A DNA stretch of 64,000 bases from Burkholderiales bacterium PBB2 (GTDB lineage: Bacteria > Pseudomonadota > Gammaproteobacteria > Burkholderiales > Burkholderiaceae_C). Within the stretch, counting starts at the first letter, position 1; the number at the start of each line of letters is the position of its first letter. The DNA lies in contig NKIM01000011.1 of the NCBI GenBank assembly GCA_002255955.1, positions 1 through 64,000 on the forward strand. The letters are read 5' to 3'. This document shows, in pieces, positions 40,371 to 48,836 of this stretch. A program made the position numbers and the translations under genes. The notes below the pieces were generated by a model. It saw only the letters and a list, made by a program, of their open reading frames with translations, was not told the DNA's origin and ran no database searches.

Positions 40371-40754
40371 GCGTTGTCGGACGGGAGCTTTTAGAACAAA
40401 TCGGCAGAGAGAGTGTGTGGCAACCCTCGGATGTCACGCATGCCTGATAAGAGCAACTCGACCTGTCGTCTCAGATGCTTCTTGGACACCTCAATCCCCC
40501 CGGTCGAGCCATGCCGCATCGGACAGAGACGCTCGGCGAAGTCAGGTGCCTGAGATCCGTCAGATCATTTGCGCTGGACAAAGTGACTAGACAGTCAGGA
40601 GGGCTGCTGCGCAGCGGTTGCTGACGGTCGCTGTCGGCGCCCGTATGCCAGCAATGTGCCCAAAGCAAAAGCCCATGATCGACGGCGGGCGAGGGCACCG
40701 CAGCGGAAGCGGTCGTCGCGTTCCAATACGATGCTCGACCTTTAAGGAGGCACG
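40371..40754. other. Non-coding stretch inside the left end
   Basis: 384 bp with no recognisable gene. It contains a copy (40649-40665) of a 17-base sequence found inverted near the right end, and ends with the ribosome site AAGGAGG (40743-40749) of the CYTH gene. Short reading frames on both strands look non-coding. Confidence 0.55.
40649..40665 (+). repeat. Dispersed repeat, copy 1
   Basis: CAGCAATGTGCCCAAAG, the exact reverse complement of 57104-57120. Related core GTGCCCAAAG also occurs at 41335-41382. Confidence 0.7.
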
Positions 40755-41273
40755 ATGGCAAGGTTAATAGAGATTAAAGCTCATTGTCACGACTGGGATG
40801 CCATGAACAGTAGATTGAGCGGGATGACGACGGCGCCGTCGGCGGACATTCAACAAGACGACACCTTCTTCGCATGTGCCAATGGACGCCTGAAACTGCG
40901 GGAGCTTGCCCCAGACCGCGGCCGTCTGATTTTCTATCGCCGCAGCGACGGTGCAGGAGCGAAGCAGACCGATTTCTTGGTTAGCAAAACGGATTCGCCC
41001 GCCTCACTGCGAGAATGTCTAGCGCTGGCACATGGCGTCATTGGGCGAGTCAGGAAGGCTAGAACCATATTCGAACTTCCGGCCGCACGGGTACATCTTG
41101 ACCGCGTCGCTGGCCTCGGTAGTTTCGTGGAGATTGAGGTACTCATGGAAGACGGCGTTGACGCCGCGCGTGGGGAAGCGGTCATCAGCTTGCTTATGTC
41201 CGCGCTTTCGATTGAGACCGATGACCTGTTGTCGGGCTCATACCTTGATCTGCTGGCAACGCACAGCGATTAG
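40755..41273 (+). CDS. CYTH-domain protein (class IV adenylate cyclase / triphosphatase family)
   Basis: 172 residues. The CYTH tunnel-fold signature is clear: N-terminal ARLIEIKAHC (ExExK-like, here EIKAH), then FFACANGRLKLREL, GRLIFYRRSD, RTIFELPAARVHLDRV and FVEIEVLM. The branch matches CyaB-like class IV adenylate cyclases and inorganic triphosphatases; which activity applies cannot be told. AAGGAGG six bases before the ATG is an excellent ribosome site. It stands alone in the low-GC left part of the island. Confidence 0.85.
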   Translation: MARLIEIKAHCHDWDAMNSRLSGMTTAPSADIQQDDTFFACANGRLKLRELAPDRGRLIFYRRSDGAGAKQTDFLVSKTDSPASLRECLALAHGVIGRVRKARTIFELPAARVHLDRVAGLGSFVEIEVLMEDGVDAARGEAVISLLMSALSIETDDLLSGSYLDLLATHSD

Positions 41274-41807
41274 TTCGGCGTTTCCAGGTCCGATGTCAGC
41301 TTTCCGCCTGTTGCCGTACTCGGGCGAACTTCAGCTTTGGGCACCTTGCAGCCATCCGCCACAGTCGGCTCCGTGCCCAAAGCAGAAATCCGTCGAACTT
41401 CAGCGACAGGCTGATCAGCGACATTCGCCCTCAAACGGTGACTGTCTGCACCCTCACCAAGCGGTCATTCAACCCATCGCGGGCCGGGCGGACGGTCTAC
41501 ATCCCGAACCGGTCATTTAGAAATGGTTGATTCGTGCGCAATCATCGAAGCCCAACTGACCTGCCCACGTTCTCGGAGACATCGACTACAAGAGAAAATG
41601 GCTTCACGCCGTGAGGAGCCCATGAGAAAGCGTCGATTAACGGAAGAACAAAGTAAGCGCTCTTTCAACCGCGCCCTTGCGCTCCAATAGTCGGCAGCGT
41701 AGGGGATTGAGGCATGGTCTGCCAGTGGCAGGTCGCGAGGCAGAATCTCGGCCACATCTGTTCCCAGACGCAAGCCATGATTGTTCCTTTTTTTCACCTG
41801 GGCCGGA
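41274..41807. other. Intergenic region with repeat debris
   Basis: 534 bp without a supported gene. It holds an inverted pair CTTTGGGCAC/GTGCCCAAAG (41335-41344, 41373-41382). A short plus-strand frame near 41624 begins MRKRRLTEEQ, reminiscent of IS3-type OrfA starts, but stops after 22 residues. A minus-strand frame near 41690-41790 (LGTDVAEILPRDLPLADHAS) looks protein-like but I cannot identify it. Confidence 0.5.
41335..41382. repeat. Dispersed repeat, copy 2 (inverted pair)
   Basis: CTTTGGGCAC and GTGCCCAAAG are perfect 10-base inverted repeats 28 bp apart; the same core is in the copies near both ends of the island. Confidence 0.65.
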
Positions 41808-42152
41808 TCAGCCCTCAGCTCTTGAGCCGAAGATGATGACTGCCATGCCGATGAAGCAAAGGCCGACACCGATCAAGTCGGTGGCCGTCGGAGTGACCTT
41901 GTCCACTAGCCAAAGCCAAAGAATGGCGACGCCGATGTACACGCCGCCGTACGCGGCATAGACGCGGCCCGCAGCCGTCGGATGCAAGGAGAGCAGCCAC
42001 GTGAACAATGCCAAGCTGAGGGCGGCTGGCAAAAGCAGCCAAGCGGATTTGCCTTGCTTCAACCAGATGTACGGTAAATAGCACCCGACGATTTCCGCCA
42101 GCGCGGTCACCACGAACAATGCAAACGTCTTTATGAGCTCCATGGTCTGCAT
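41808..42152 (-). CDS. YnfA family small membrane protein
   Basis: 114 residues (111 if the ATG at 42143 is used). Four transmembrane helices in the YnfA pattern: [60 protein letters not shown] and [19 protein letters not shown]. Related to small multidrug-type transporters of the DMT superfamily; substrate unknown. Frequently carried with metal-resistance genes on mobile DNA. Confidence 0.92.
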   Translation of the reverse strand: MQTMELIKTFALFVVTALAEIVGCYLPYIWLKQGKSAWLLLPAALSLALFTWLLSLHPTAAGRVYAAYGGVYIGVAILWLWLVDKVTPTATDLIGVGLCFIGMAVIIFGSRAEG

Positions 42153-42181
42153 TGTCTCTGGCCAAGCGCCGTGGCAGCTCG

Positions 42182-42335
42182 TCAGCGCCGCCGATTCATC
42201 ATCAGGAACGCCGCCGGCACGACAAGTAGCGACAGCAACGGGGCGCCGTCACCATGCCGCCCAGCATGGGCGAAGCGATGCGTCCCATGACCTCCGAGCC
42301 TGTGCATCTGCCCCAGACAATCGGCACTAGCCGGC
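42182..42335 (-). pseudogene. C-terminal remnant of a CusA/CzcA-type RND transporter
   Basis: Minus-strand translation reads [29 protein letters not shown], then after a frameshift [18 protein letters not shown] and a stop, matching the last transmembrane helices of heavy-metal RND pumps. About 50 codons remain and the frame is broken within GCGCCCCGTT. It differs from the C-terminus of the intact RND gene at 43948, so a second RND pump once stood here. Confidence 0.82.
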
Positions 42336-42666
42336 TACGATCACGGCTACGGTCATTGCTTTGGGCCGGACACGCTGGACTGCCACTTCACGGATTCCTG
42401 CGCGCTCGCCTTTCTTTCGCCACGGATGCGAACTCAGCCGGTAACAGTGCTCACCACATCGGGCAACGGCTTGACTCTCTGGCAGAGGCCTACGGCAGCG
42501 CCGTGAAGAACGGCGCTAGTGCCAGCGCCGCCGAATTTGCGACGGCGCACGAGTTTTTAAAGGCAAAAAAGTAAAGCTTGTAGCGCTTAAAACGCATCCC
42601 TCCCAGGTTCCGGGGGCTTTGCCGAGCGTGAATCGGCAAAGGTCAGCTCATCAATGATTTCGGCAA
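42336..42666. other. Region without a supported gene
   Basis: 331 bp. A plus-strand frame to 42574 ends in GQRLDSLAEAYGSAVKNGASASAAEFATAHEFLKAKK, which has a helical protein-like look, but its start lies inside the RND remnant on the other strand. It may be the 3' end of a broken gene. Confidence 0.4.
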
Positions 42667-43203
42667 TCAAGGGTTCGATTCAACATCACCGATGAACTTG
42701 CCATCCCGCGTCAGCTCTACGGCGTCGCTCCTATCAATCTGCCAAAAACTAAAGTCACGATGGGTCCAAAATGCCCAGCCCTTTACATGCAGGTATTTGA
42801 CCTCGCCTGCGGCGCCGGACACCACAGTTCGAGTGGCACCAGATCTCCAGCTGACGGTGAGTTCGTGCTGACCAGGCTGTAGTCTAAACCTTGCATAGGT
42901 CTGCGGCAGCGTCTGAACAACTGGAGTTCCAGTAGACCGCACGTCAGCCAGTTCAGTCGGATCTGCCCAATTGTTTCGTACGACGTACACCGTAAATGCG
43001 TTTGCAGAGCCGGCAAGCTCGGTTGCCTCTTTTGCCAAATAGGCTGATGGAACGCCAGTGATGCAGAGCTGCCTCCGAGGTTTCATCACAGTTTGACAGT
43101 AGCTGCCTTCAGTTACCACCGGTGATGCATGAGGAGTTGCGCATCCCGACATCAAGGCTGCGGCGCTTGCAAGTATGGGAAGAAAGAGTCGCGGAGCATG
43201 CAT
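42667..43203 (-). CDS. Putative lipoprotein
   Basis: 178 residues. The N-terminus LFLPILASAAALMSGC is a lipoprotein signal with the lipobox ending at Cys21. The mature part contains YARFRLQPGQHELTVSWRSGA and VSGAAGEVKYLHV, like small DUF2846-type lipoproteins that share a PEGA-like beta fold, an uncertain match. The start at 43203 directly precedes the signal sequence. Base composition is clearly lower in GC than the efflux operon next to it. Confidence 0.7.
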   Translation of the reverse strand: MHAPRLFLPILASAAALMSGCATPHASPVVTEGSYCQTVMKPRRQLCITGVPSAYLAKEATELAGSANAFTVYVVRNNWADPTELADVRSTGTPVVQTLPQTYARFRLQPGQHELTVSWRSGATRTVVSGAAGEVKYLHVKGWAFWTHRDFSFWQIDRSDAVELTRDGKFIGDVESNP

Positions 43204-43295
43204 GCTGAAGGTCCTTCCTAATTGAACTATTTGCAAAGATGCCCCTGCGGTCATGGCGTCTCTGGCTGAGAGTCAATTCAATGGCTACGTCTGCG

Positions 43296-43475
43296 TTACC
43301 CGACAGATCGCTTTGGTCTGCGTACCTTTCGGCGCTGCCGCTTGCGTTGCCAGTCTCGGTACCCGAGGTAGGCGATGCCAAGCAAAGCGCCTACCCCGAT
43401 CACCGCAGTGGCTACCAGCCAAAACGAGAGCAACTCGCCATGCATGGCGCGCATGTGATCAAAATCAAGCACCAT
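43296..43475 (-). CDS. Small single-span membrane protein in the efflux operon
   Basis: 59 residues: MVLDFDHMRAMHGELLSFWL, then the hydrophobic VATAVIGVGALLGIAYLGY, then a strongly basic tail (RDWQRKRQRRKVRRPKRSVG). One transmembrane helix with the basic tail in the cytoplasm is predicted. ATGs at residues 8 and 11 are alternative starts. It lies 44 bp downstream of the His-rich protein on the same strand and could be the last gene of the czc-like operon. Not recognised as a known family. Confidence 0.5.
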   Translation of the reverse strand: MVLDFDHMRAMHGELLSFWLVATAVIGVGALLGIAYLGYRDWQRKRQRRKVRRPKRSVG

Positions 43476-43519
43476 GGTCGTAGCGCCAGATCAGCGAGCT
43501 GACTTGACGGGTCGCTGCC

Positions 43520-43909
43520 TTACTTCAGCGCGAAGCGCACATTGACCGGCTTCTTGCCGGCCAGCGTGACCGTGGCCACGGCCTTGGTGCCGGCGCCCAG
43601 CTTGAAACTGCCCTTGGCTTCCAACTTGTCGCCGGCTGGGGCCAATTGGATCTCGCTCTTCTCGCTGCCGTTGAGCAAGGTCAGCTTGGCACTGGCACCT
43701 TGCACGCTGGCCGGCTTGCCGTGGTCGCGGACGTGCAGGTTGATCTGATCGGCCTTGGCCACCAGCTCAAAGTCCATGTCACTGGCTTCGACCACGACGC
43801 CCCCATGTAGCGACTTGTGCTCATGCCCATGGTCATGTTTGTCCGCAGCAAAGGCGCCCGCCGCGAATGCAAAGAGGGTGCTGACGAGCAGCGTTTGAGT
43901 TTTCTTCAT
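43520..43909 (-). CDS. His-rich periplasmic protein of the RND metal-efflux operon
   Basis: 129 residues. Signal peptide (ending AFA-ADK) followed by a metal-binding His cluster DKHDHGHEHKSLHGG, then a beta-rich domain VEASDMDFELVAKADQINLHVRDHG and a C-terminal VTLAGKKPVNVRFALK. Such proteins often follow cusA/czcA-type genes in Burkholderiales and are thought to bind metal in the periplasm. It lies 38 bp downstream of the RND gene. Confidence 0.8.
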   Translation of the reverse strand: MKKTQTLLVSTLFAFAAGAFAADKHDHGHEHKSLHGGVVVEASDMDFELVAKADQINLHVRDHGKPASVQGASAKLTLLNGSEKSEIQLAPAGDKLEAKGSFKLGAGTKAVATVTLAGKKPVNVRFALK

Positions 43910-43947
43910 GGTTGTTCCTTTTAGGGGTGGATTGATTGGGATGTTTT

Positions 43948-46900
43948 TCAGAAGGCTTCTGCGTTGCGGTCATTCATCAGGCGCTCGGCGTCACGACGGC
44001 CGAACAACCAGAACATGGCCGGGGTCAAAAAGGTGTCCAGCAGGGTGGAACTGATCAAGCCCGAGAAGATCACCACGGCCACCGGATGCAGGATCTCGGT
44101 GCCCGGACGCTCGGCCTCGAACAACAGCGGTGCCAACGCGAAGGCCGTCACCAGCGCGGTCATCAGCACCGGGCTCAAGCGTTCGATCGAGCCGCGCAGA
44201 ATCATCTTGTGGTCGAAGCTCTCGCCCTCGAAGCGCATCAGGTTGATGTAATGGCTGACCTTCAGGATGCCGTTGCGCACCGAGATACCTGCCAGCGTGA
44301 TGAAGCCCACCAGCGCGGCCACCGACAGCGGCTGGCCCGACAACGCCAAGCCCAGCACCGCACCGACCAGAGCCAGCGGGATATTGGCCATGATCAGCAG
44401 CGCGAGGCGCGTGCTCTTGTAGCGACTGAACAGCACCACAAACATCAAGACCGCCGACACGATGGACAGCAGACCGACCAGGCGCGAGGCCTCCTCTTGC
44501 GCCTGGAACTGACCGCCCAAGGTGATGAAGTAGCCCTCGGGCAGCTTGGTCTCGGCCACGACCGCGCGGATGTCAGTGACGATGTCGGACAGCGGCCGCC
44601 CCTGCGCGTTGGCAGACAGCACGATGCGGCGCTTGCCGTCGTCGCGGCTGACCTGGTTGGGGCCGTCGCCCTCTTCGATGGTGGCCAGCTTGGACAGCGG
44701 GACGCTGCCGTTGGGTGTCTCGATCAGGATCTGGGCCAGGCCCTCGACCGAGCGCGCACTTTCGGGCAGCCGCACGACCAGGGCGAAACGCCGGCTGCCT
44801 TCGACGATCTGCGTGACCTTCTCGCCTTCGACCAGGGCCTGCAGCGTCGACAGGATTTGCGGTGCCGGCACGCCATAGCGCGCGGCCGCGGCGTAGTCGA
44901 CGCGCACCTTGATCTGCGGGGCCAGCACCTGCTTCTCGATCTCCAGGTCAGCCACGCCGGGAATGGCCGCCAGCCGGGCACGCAAGACGTCGGCCTGGCC
45001 GCGCAAGGTGTCCAGATCCTCACCGAAGATCTTGATCGCGATCTGCGAGCGCACGCCGGAGAGCATGTGGTCGATGCGGTGCGAGATCGGCTGGCCGATG
45101 CCGATGGCAGCCGGCAGGTTGATCAGGCGCGAGCGGATGTCGGCATTGATCTCGTCCATCGAGCGCGTGATCTCGCTGCTGGGTTTTAGGCCCACGTCGA
45201 GTTCGCTGACGTGCACGCCCTCGGCATGCTCGTCCAGCTCGGCCCGGCCGCTGCGCCGGCCCACATGGGTCACCTCGGGTACCTGTTTGATCAGCACCTC
45301 GGCCTGGCGGGCCAGAGCCGAACTCTCGGCCAGGGTCACGCCAGGATTCAGTCGCAAGCCCACCAGCAGCGTGCCCTCGTTGAACGGTGGCAGAAAAGTG
45401 GTCGGGAAGAAGGGGACGGCCGCAGCGGCGAGCAACACCGTCACGCTGGCTGCCGCAAGGGCGGCCTTGGGACGGTTCAGCGTGGCTTGCAGCCCGACGC
45501 GGTAGCGGGCCTTCAACCAGGCCAGCAACTTGGTGTCGCCGTGATCCAGCGACTTCATGCGCGGCAGCAGGTACAGACTCAGTACCGGCGTCACGGTCAC
45601 CGACACGATCAGGCTGGCCAGGGTGGAAACGATAAAGGCGATGCCCAGCGGCACGAACAGCCGCCCCTCCATGCCCGGCAGCGCGAACAAGGGGACAAAC
45701 ACCAGCACGATGATGACCGTGGCGTAGAGGATGGCAGAGCGCACCTCCATGGTCGCCATGGCCACCACTTCCAGCGGATTCAGACGATGGTCATGATGCT
45801 TGGCACGGTCCTCCTTGAGGCGCCGCATGACGTTCTCGATGCCCACCACCGCGTCGTCCACCAGGCCGCCGATGGCGATCGCCAGGCCGCCTAGGGTCAT
45901 GGTGTTGATCGACAACCCGAAATACTTGAACACCAGGGCGGTGATGAAGATCGACACGGGAATAGCCACCAGGGCAATGATGGTCGTGCGCAGATTGCCC
46001 AGGAAGAGCAGCAGGATCACCGCCACGAAGGCCGAGGCGCCGATCAGCTTGCCCTGCAAAGTGGTGATCGAGGACTCGATGAAGCTCGCCTGCCTGAACG
46101 TCACTCTGGGCGCCTCCATGCCGGCCGGCAACGAGCGCTTCATTTCGTCGAGCGCGCTCTCGATGGCGCGCGTCAGCGCGATGGTGTCGGCCGTGGGCTG
46201 TTTCTGGATACCCAGGATCACCGCCGGCTTGCCTTCAAAGCCGGCATCGCCGCGTTTGAGGGCCGGCGCGAAGGTCACGTCGGCCAGCTGGCGCAGCAGG
46301 ATGGGCTGGCCATTGCGCGCACTCAGGGCCAAGTTCTTCAGATCATCAAGGTTGGACGTGCGGCCGAGATTGCGGATCAGGTACTCGCGACCGTTCAGCT
46401 CCAGGAAGCCACCCGAGGTGTTGGACGAGAAGCCCTTCAGTGCCGCTTCGAGCTGCTCATGCGTGATACCCAGCTCCGACATACGCGCCGTGTTGGGCTG
46501 CACCTGGAACTGACGCACCTCGCCGCCGATCGGGATCACCTGGGCCACGCCGGGGACTGCCATCAGGCGGGGGCGCAAGACCCAATCGGCGTACTCACGC
46601 ACGGCCATCGACGAGATCTTCGCCGTGTCGATGGGGATGGCGACCTGCATGATCTCGCCCATGATGGAGCTGATCGGTCCCATACGCGGCACCACCCCTT
46701 CGGGCATGCCTTCCTCCATGGAGGCCAGGCGCTCCGACACCATCTGCCGCGCCCGGAAGATCTCGGTGCTCCAGTCGAAAGTGACGTAGAGGAAGGACAG
46801 ACCGGCACTGGAAGTCGATCGCACCGACTCCACGCCGGGCAGACCATTCATCGTGGTCTCCAGCGGGAAGGTGATCAGTTGCTCAACCTCCTCGGCGGCC

Positions 46901-47067
46901 ATGCCGCCGGCCTCCGTCATGATGGTGACAGTGGGCTTGTTGAGATCGGGAAACACGTCCACCGGGGTGCGTGACAGGGTGAATGCCCCATACGCGACCA
47001 GCACCAGGCTGGCGATGATGATGAGCAGCCGATTGGACAGGCTGTTGTCGAGAAGCCACTTGAACAT
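43948..47067 (-). CDS. Heavy-metal efflux RND transporter (CusA/CzcA family)
   Basis: 1039 residues. The inner-membrane proton-driven pump of a tripartite exporter. The N-terminal helix is followed by RTPVDVFPDLNKPTVTIMTEAGGMAAEEVE. The proton-relay helix reads GGLAIAIGGLVDDAVVGIENVMRRL with two adjacent Asp and a Glu, and a second repeat ends near FITLAGISVRNGILKVSHYINL. The TM4 motif differs from classic CzcA (DFGIIVDGAVV) and CusA, so metal choice (Zn/Cd/Co or Cu/Ag) cannot be read safely. It follows the membrane-fusion gene by 9 bp in a czcICBA-like order. Confidence 0.93.
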   Translation of the reverse strand: MFKWLLDNSLSNRLLIIIASLVLVAYGAFTLSRTPVDVFPDLNKPTVTIMTEAGGMAAEEVEQLITFPLETTMNGLPGVESVRSTSSAGLSFLYVTFDWSTEIFRARQMVSERLASMEEGMPEGVVPRMGPISSIMGEIMQVAIPIDTAKISSMAVREYADWVLRPRLMAVPGVAQVIPIGGEVRQFQVQPNTARMSELGITHEQLEAALKGFSSNTSGGFLELNGREYLIRNLGRTSNLDDLKNLALSARNGQPILLRQLADVTFAPALKRGDAGFEGKPAVILGIQKQPTADTIALTRAIESALDEMKRSLPAGMEAPRVTFRQASFIESSITTLQGKLIGASAFVAVILLLFLGNLRTTIIALVAIPVSIFITALVFKYFGLSINTMTLGGLAIAIGGLVDDAVVGIENVMRRLKEDRAKHHDHRLNPLEVVAMATMEVRSAILYATVIIVLVFVPLFALPGMEGRLFVPLGIAFIVSTLASLIVSVTVTPVLSLYLLPRMKSLDHGDTKLLAWLKARYRVGLQATLNRPKAALAAASVTVLLAAAAVPFFPTTFLPPFNEGTLLVGLRLNPGVTLAESSALARQAEVLIKQVPEVTHVGRRSGRAELDEHAEGVHVSELDVGLKPSSEITRSMDEINADIRSRLINLPAAIGIGQPISHRIDHMLSGVRSQIAIKIFGEDLDTLRGQADVLRARLAAIPGVADLEIEKQVLAPQIKVRVDYAAAARYGVPAPQILSTLQALVEGEKVTQIVEGSRRFALVVRLPESARSVEGLAQILIETPNGSVPLSKLATIEEGDGPNQVSRDDGKRRIVLSANAQGRPLSDIVTDIRAVVAETKLPEGYFITLGGQFQAQEEASRLVGLLSIVSAVLMFVVLFSRYKSTRLALLIMANIPLALVGAVLGLALSGQPLSVAALVGFITLAGISVRNGILKVSHYINLMRFEGESFDHKMILRGSIERLSPVLMTALVTAFALAPLLFEAERPGTEILHPVAVVIFSGLISSTLLDTFLTPAMFWLFGRRDAERLMNDRNAEAF

Positions 47068-47076
47068 GGGTTTCCT

Positions 47077-48201
47077 TCAGCGGATCTGGTTGAGCAAACC
47101 GGCGCCGTCGGTCACGACCAGCTCGCCCGCCTTGAGTCCGGCGGTAACCGCCACAGAAGCGCCATCCAGCGGCGCCACCGTCACGACACGTGGCTCAAAC
47201 CGCTGAGGAGCGGTCTTGATCCAGACGATTTGTTGATTCGATGGGTTCTTCATCAGGGCAGATGCCGGGACCGAGACTCCCTTGACCTGACTGCGCGTCT
47301 GCACAATCACTCGAACTGGCTGGCCCACGGCCAGTTGGTTCAAACCATCGCCCTGGGCCTTGAAGCTGATTGGCAACACTTGGTCGCGAAGGCTGCGGGC
47401 AGCGCCAACAAAGGTCAGTGCGACCTTGCCGTTGCCGACCGGGATGTAGGCACCGGCGATGTCATTGGCCACCGAGGCGTCATAGGCCAGGGCTTCGACC
47501 CGCAGCTTCTGCGGATCCACCACCTCGAACACCAGCTCTCGTGCATCGATGACCTGACCGGCCACTGCATGGGCAGACGCAATCACGCCGGTGGCCGGTG
47601 CGAGCAGAGCCTCCCGACCCGACAGCCCGCCGCCCACCGCCTGAGCGCGCTCGCCGAGGCTCGCGACCTCGCTCTCCAGCGCTTCGATGTCCTTGCGCGG
47701 CACAGTGTCGGCAAGATCTCGCATACGCGCCAGACGCTTTTCAGCCAGCGTTCGCGCAGCACGCAACTCGGCCAGTTGAGCTTGCTGGTTGGAGCGCTCC
47801 AGGCTGCCTGCCGAGGGCAGCACATAGGCCAGCACCTCGCCCTTGCGCACCGCCTGACCAACCGAGGGCAGGCCGCGCGGGCCTGGCTCCAGCCGCCCTG
47901 CCGCCATAGCCTGAACCTTGCCGCCGGCATTCGGGTCCATCAGGACCTGGCCATTCAGCTCCAGTCCGCGAGGTAGTGATTGCTCCACACCGACCAGCGT
48001 GCGAACGCTCATCTGGCGCTGTGCCGGTTTGGGCAGGAACACGCTGCCGTCTGGTAGGCGCTGAGGACCGTTGGAATTCGTGGCAGCGGGGGCGTCGCCA
48101 TGATCATGGCCGTCACCCGCTTGCGCCGGTGTCAGGCTCAGAGACAAGGCAATGGCGAGCGCGCAGACCGAGAGGCTTCGGTTCAGATTCAGACGCTTCA
48201 T
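47077..48201 (-). CDS. RND efflux periplasmic adaptor (CzcB/CusB-type)
   Basis: 374 residues. Signal peptide ending TPAQA, then a His-rich GDGHDHGDAPAATNSNG, a lipoyl/barrel-sandwich domain split by a helical hairpin (LERSNQQAQLAELRAARTLAEKRLARM), and a beta-barrel with VKGVSVPASALMKNPSNQQIVWI. It links the RND pump to the TolC-type channel. The ATG overlaps the stop of the upstream gene (ATGA). Shorter than CzcB of Cupriavidus (about 520 residues). Confidence 0.92.
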   Translation of the reverse strand: MKRLNLNRSLSVCALAIALSLSLTPAQAGDGHDHGDAPAATNSNGPQRLPDGSVFLPKPAQRQMSVRTLVGVEQSLPRGLELNGQVLMDPNAGGKVQAMAAGRLEPGPRGLPSVGQAVRKGEVLAYVLPSAGSLERSNQQAQLAELRAARTLAEKRLARMRDLADTVPRKDIEALESEVASLGERAQAVGGGLSGREALLAPATGVIASAHAVAGQVIDARELVFEVVDPQKLRVEALAYDASVANDIAGAYIPVGNGKVALTFVGAARSLRDQVLPISFKAQGDGLNQLAVGQPVRVIVQTRSQVKGVSVPASALMKNPSNQQIVWIKTAPQRFEPRVVTVAPLDGASVAVTAGLKAGELVVTDGAGLLNQIR

Positions 48202-48836
48202 GCTGCAACTCCGGTACGCAGTGCACGGCCAGCCGAGGTGCGACGCGCGATCAGGCCCAGCAAGGCCAGCGCAAACGCCCCGCCAGCGCCCCAGAGGGCC
48301 CACTCCTTCCAGCCGTGCACATGGGCCTCGTCGGCATGTGCTTGCTCGTGAATGTCCAACTCTGTGGCCAGCAGATCGGACTCACTGGCGGTGGATACCG
48401 TCGCCGTGATGGGCGTGACGCCTGCTTTGGGAGCCTCGTCGAGGGTGAGCTCGAACTCACCCTCGCCATGGGCTTTTGGGCTGAGTTTGCGACCGCCCAA
48501 CTCCAGCTCCAGCTTGGCATCCTTGACCGGAGCATTGCTGGCCGCGTAATCGAGATACAGGGTCAATTGCTTGCCATTGAGCACGCCGACCAACTCGAAC
48601 AATTCGGACCCGGCGGTAAAACGAGGCAATGCTGAGCCTGCGGCCGCAGCTGGGGCCTCGCCGTGATCATGACCATCGCCGGCTTGCGCCGGCATGACAG
48701 CCATCCAGAGGGCTGCCAGCAAAAGACCTGCGGCCAGGGGGCGGGCCATTGATGGCCGCGAGAGAGATTGCATCTTGTAATTGCAAAGAGGAGCGAGGGT
48801 CATGACTTGCTTCCTGAAAAAGATAGGGTTACTCAT
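48198..48836 (-). CDS. His-rich exported protein with C-terminal membrane helix, between outer-channel and adaptor genes
   Basis: 212 residues from the ATG at 48836, which overlaps the TolC-family stop (ATGA). ATGs at 48803 and 48749 would start closer to the signal peptide (PLAAGLLLAALWMAVMPAQA). The mature N-terminus GDGHDHGEAPAA almost repeats that of the adaptor encoded just downstream. Then a beta-rich domain (GKQLTLYLDYAASNAPVKDAKLELELGG) and a C-terminal helix (WALWGAGGAFALALLGLIA). It resembles the CusB/HlyD-operon companion proteins that carry only the N-terminal metal-binding region. Probable periplasmic metal capture. Confidence 0.75.
   Translation of the reverse strand: MSNPIFFRKQVMTLAPLCNYKMQSLSRPSMARPLAAGLLLAALWMAVMPAQAGDGHDHGEAPAAAAGSALPRFTAGSELFELVGVLNGKQLTLYLDYAASNAPVKDAKLELELGGRKLSPKAHGEGEFELTLDEAPKAGVTPITATVSTASESDLLATELDIHEQAHADEAHVHGWKEWALWGAGGAFALALLGLIARRTSAGRALRTGVAA

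Noticed and set aside
41621-41689. Short frame starting MRKRRLTEEQ, like IS3-type OrfA
   Set aside because: Only 22 codons, then a stop; no OrfB and no inverted ends, so evidence is too thin.
42254-42574. Plus-strand open frame of 106 codons
   Set aside because: Its first third is the reverse strand of a clear RND remnant; only the last third looks protein-like, and no start for it is seen.
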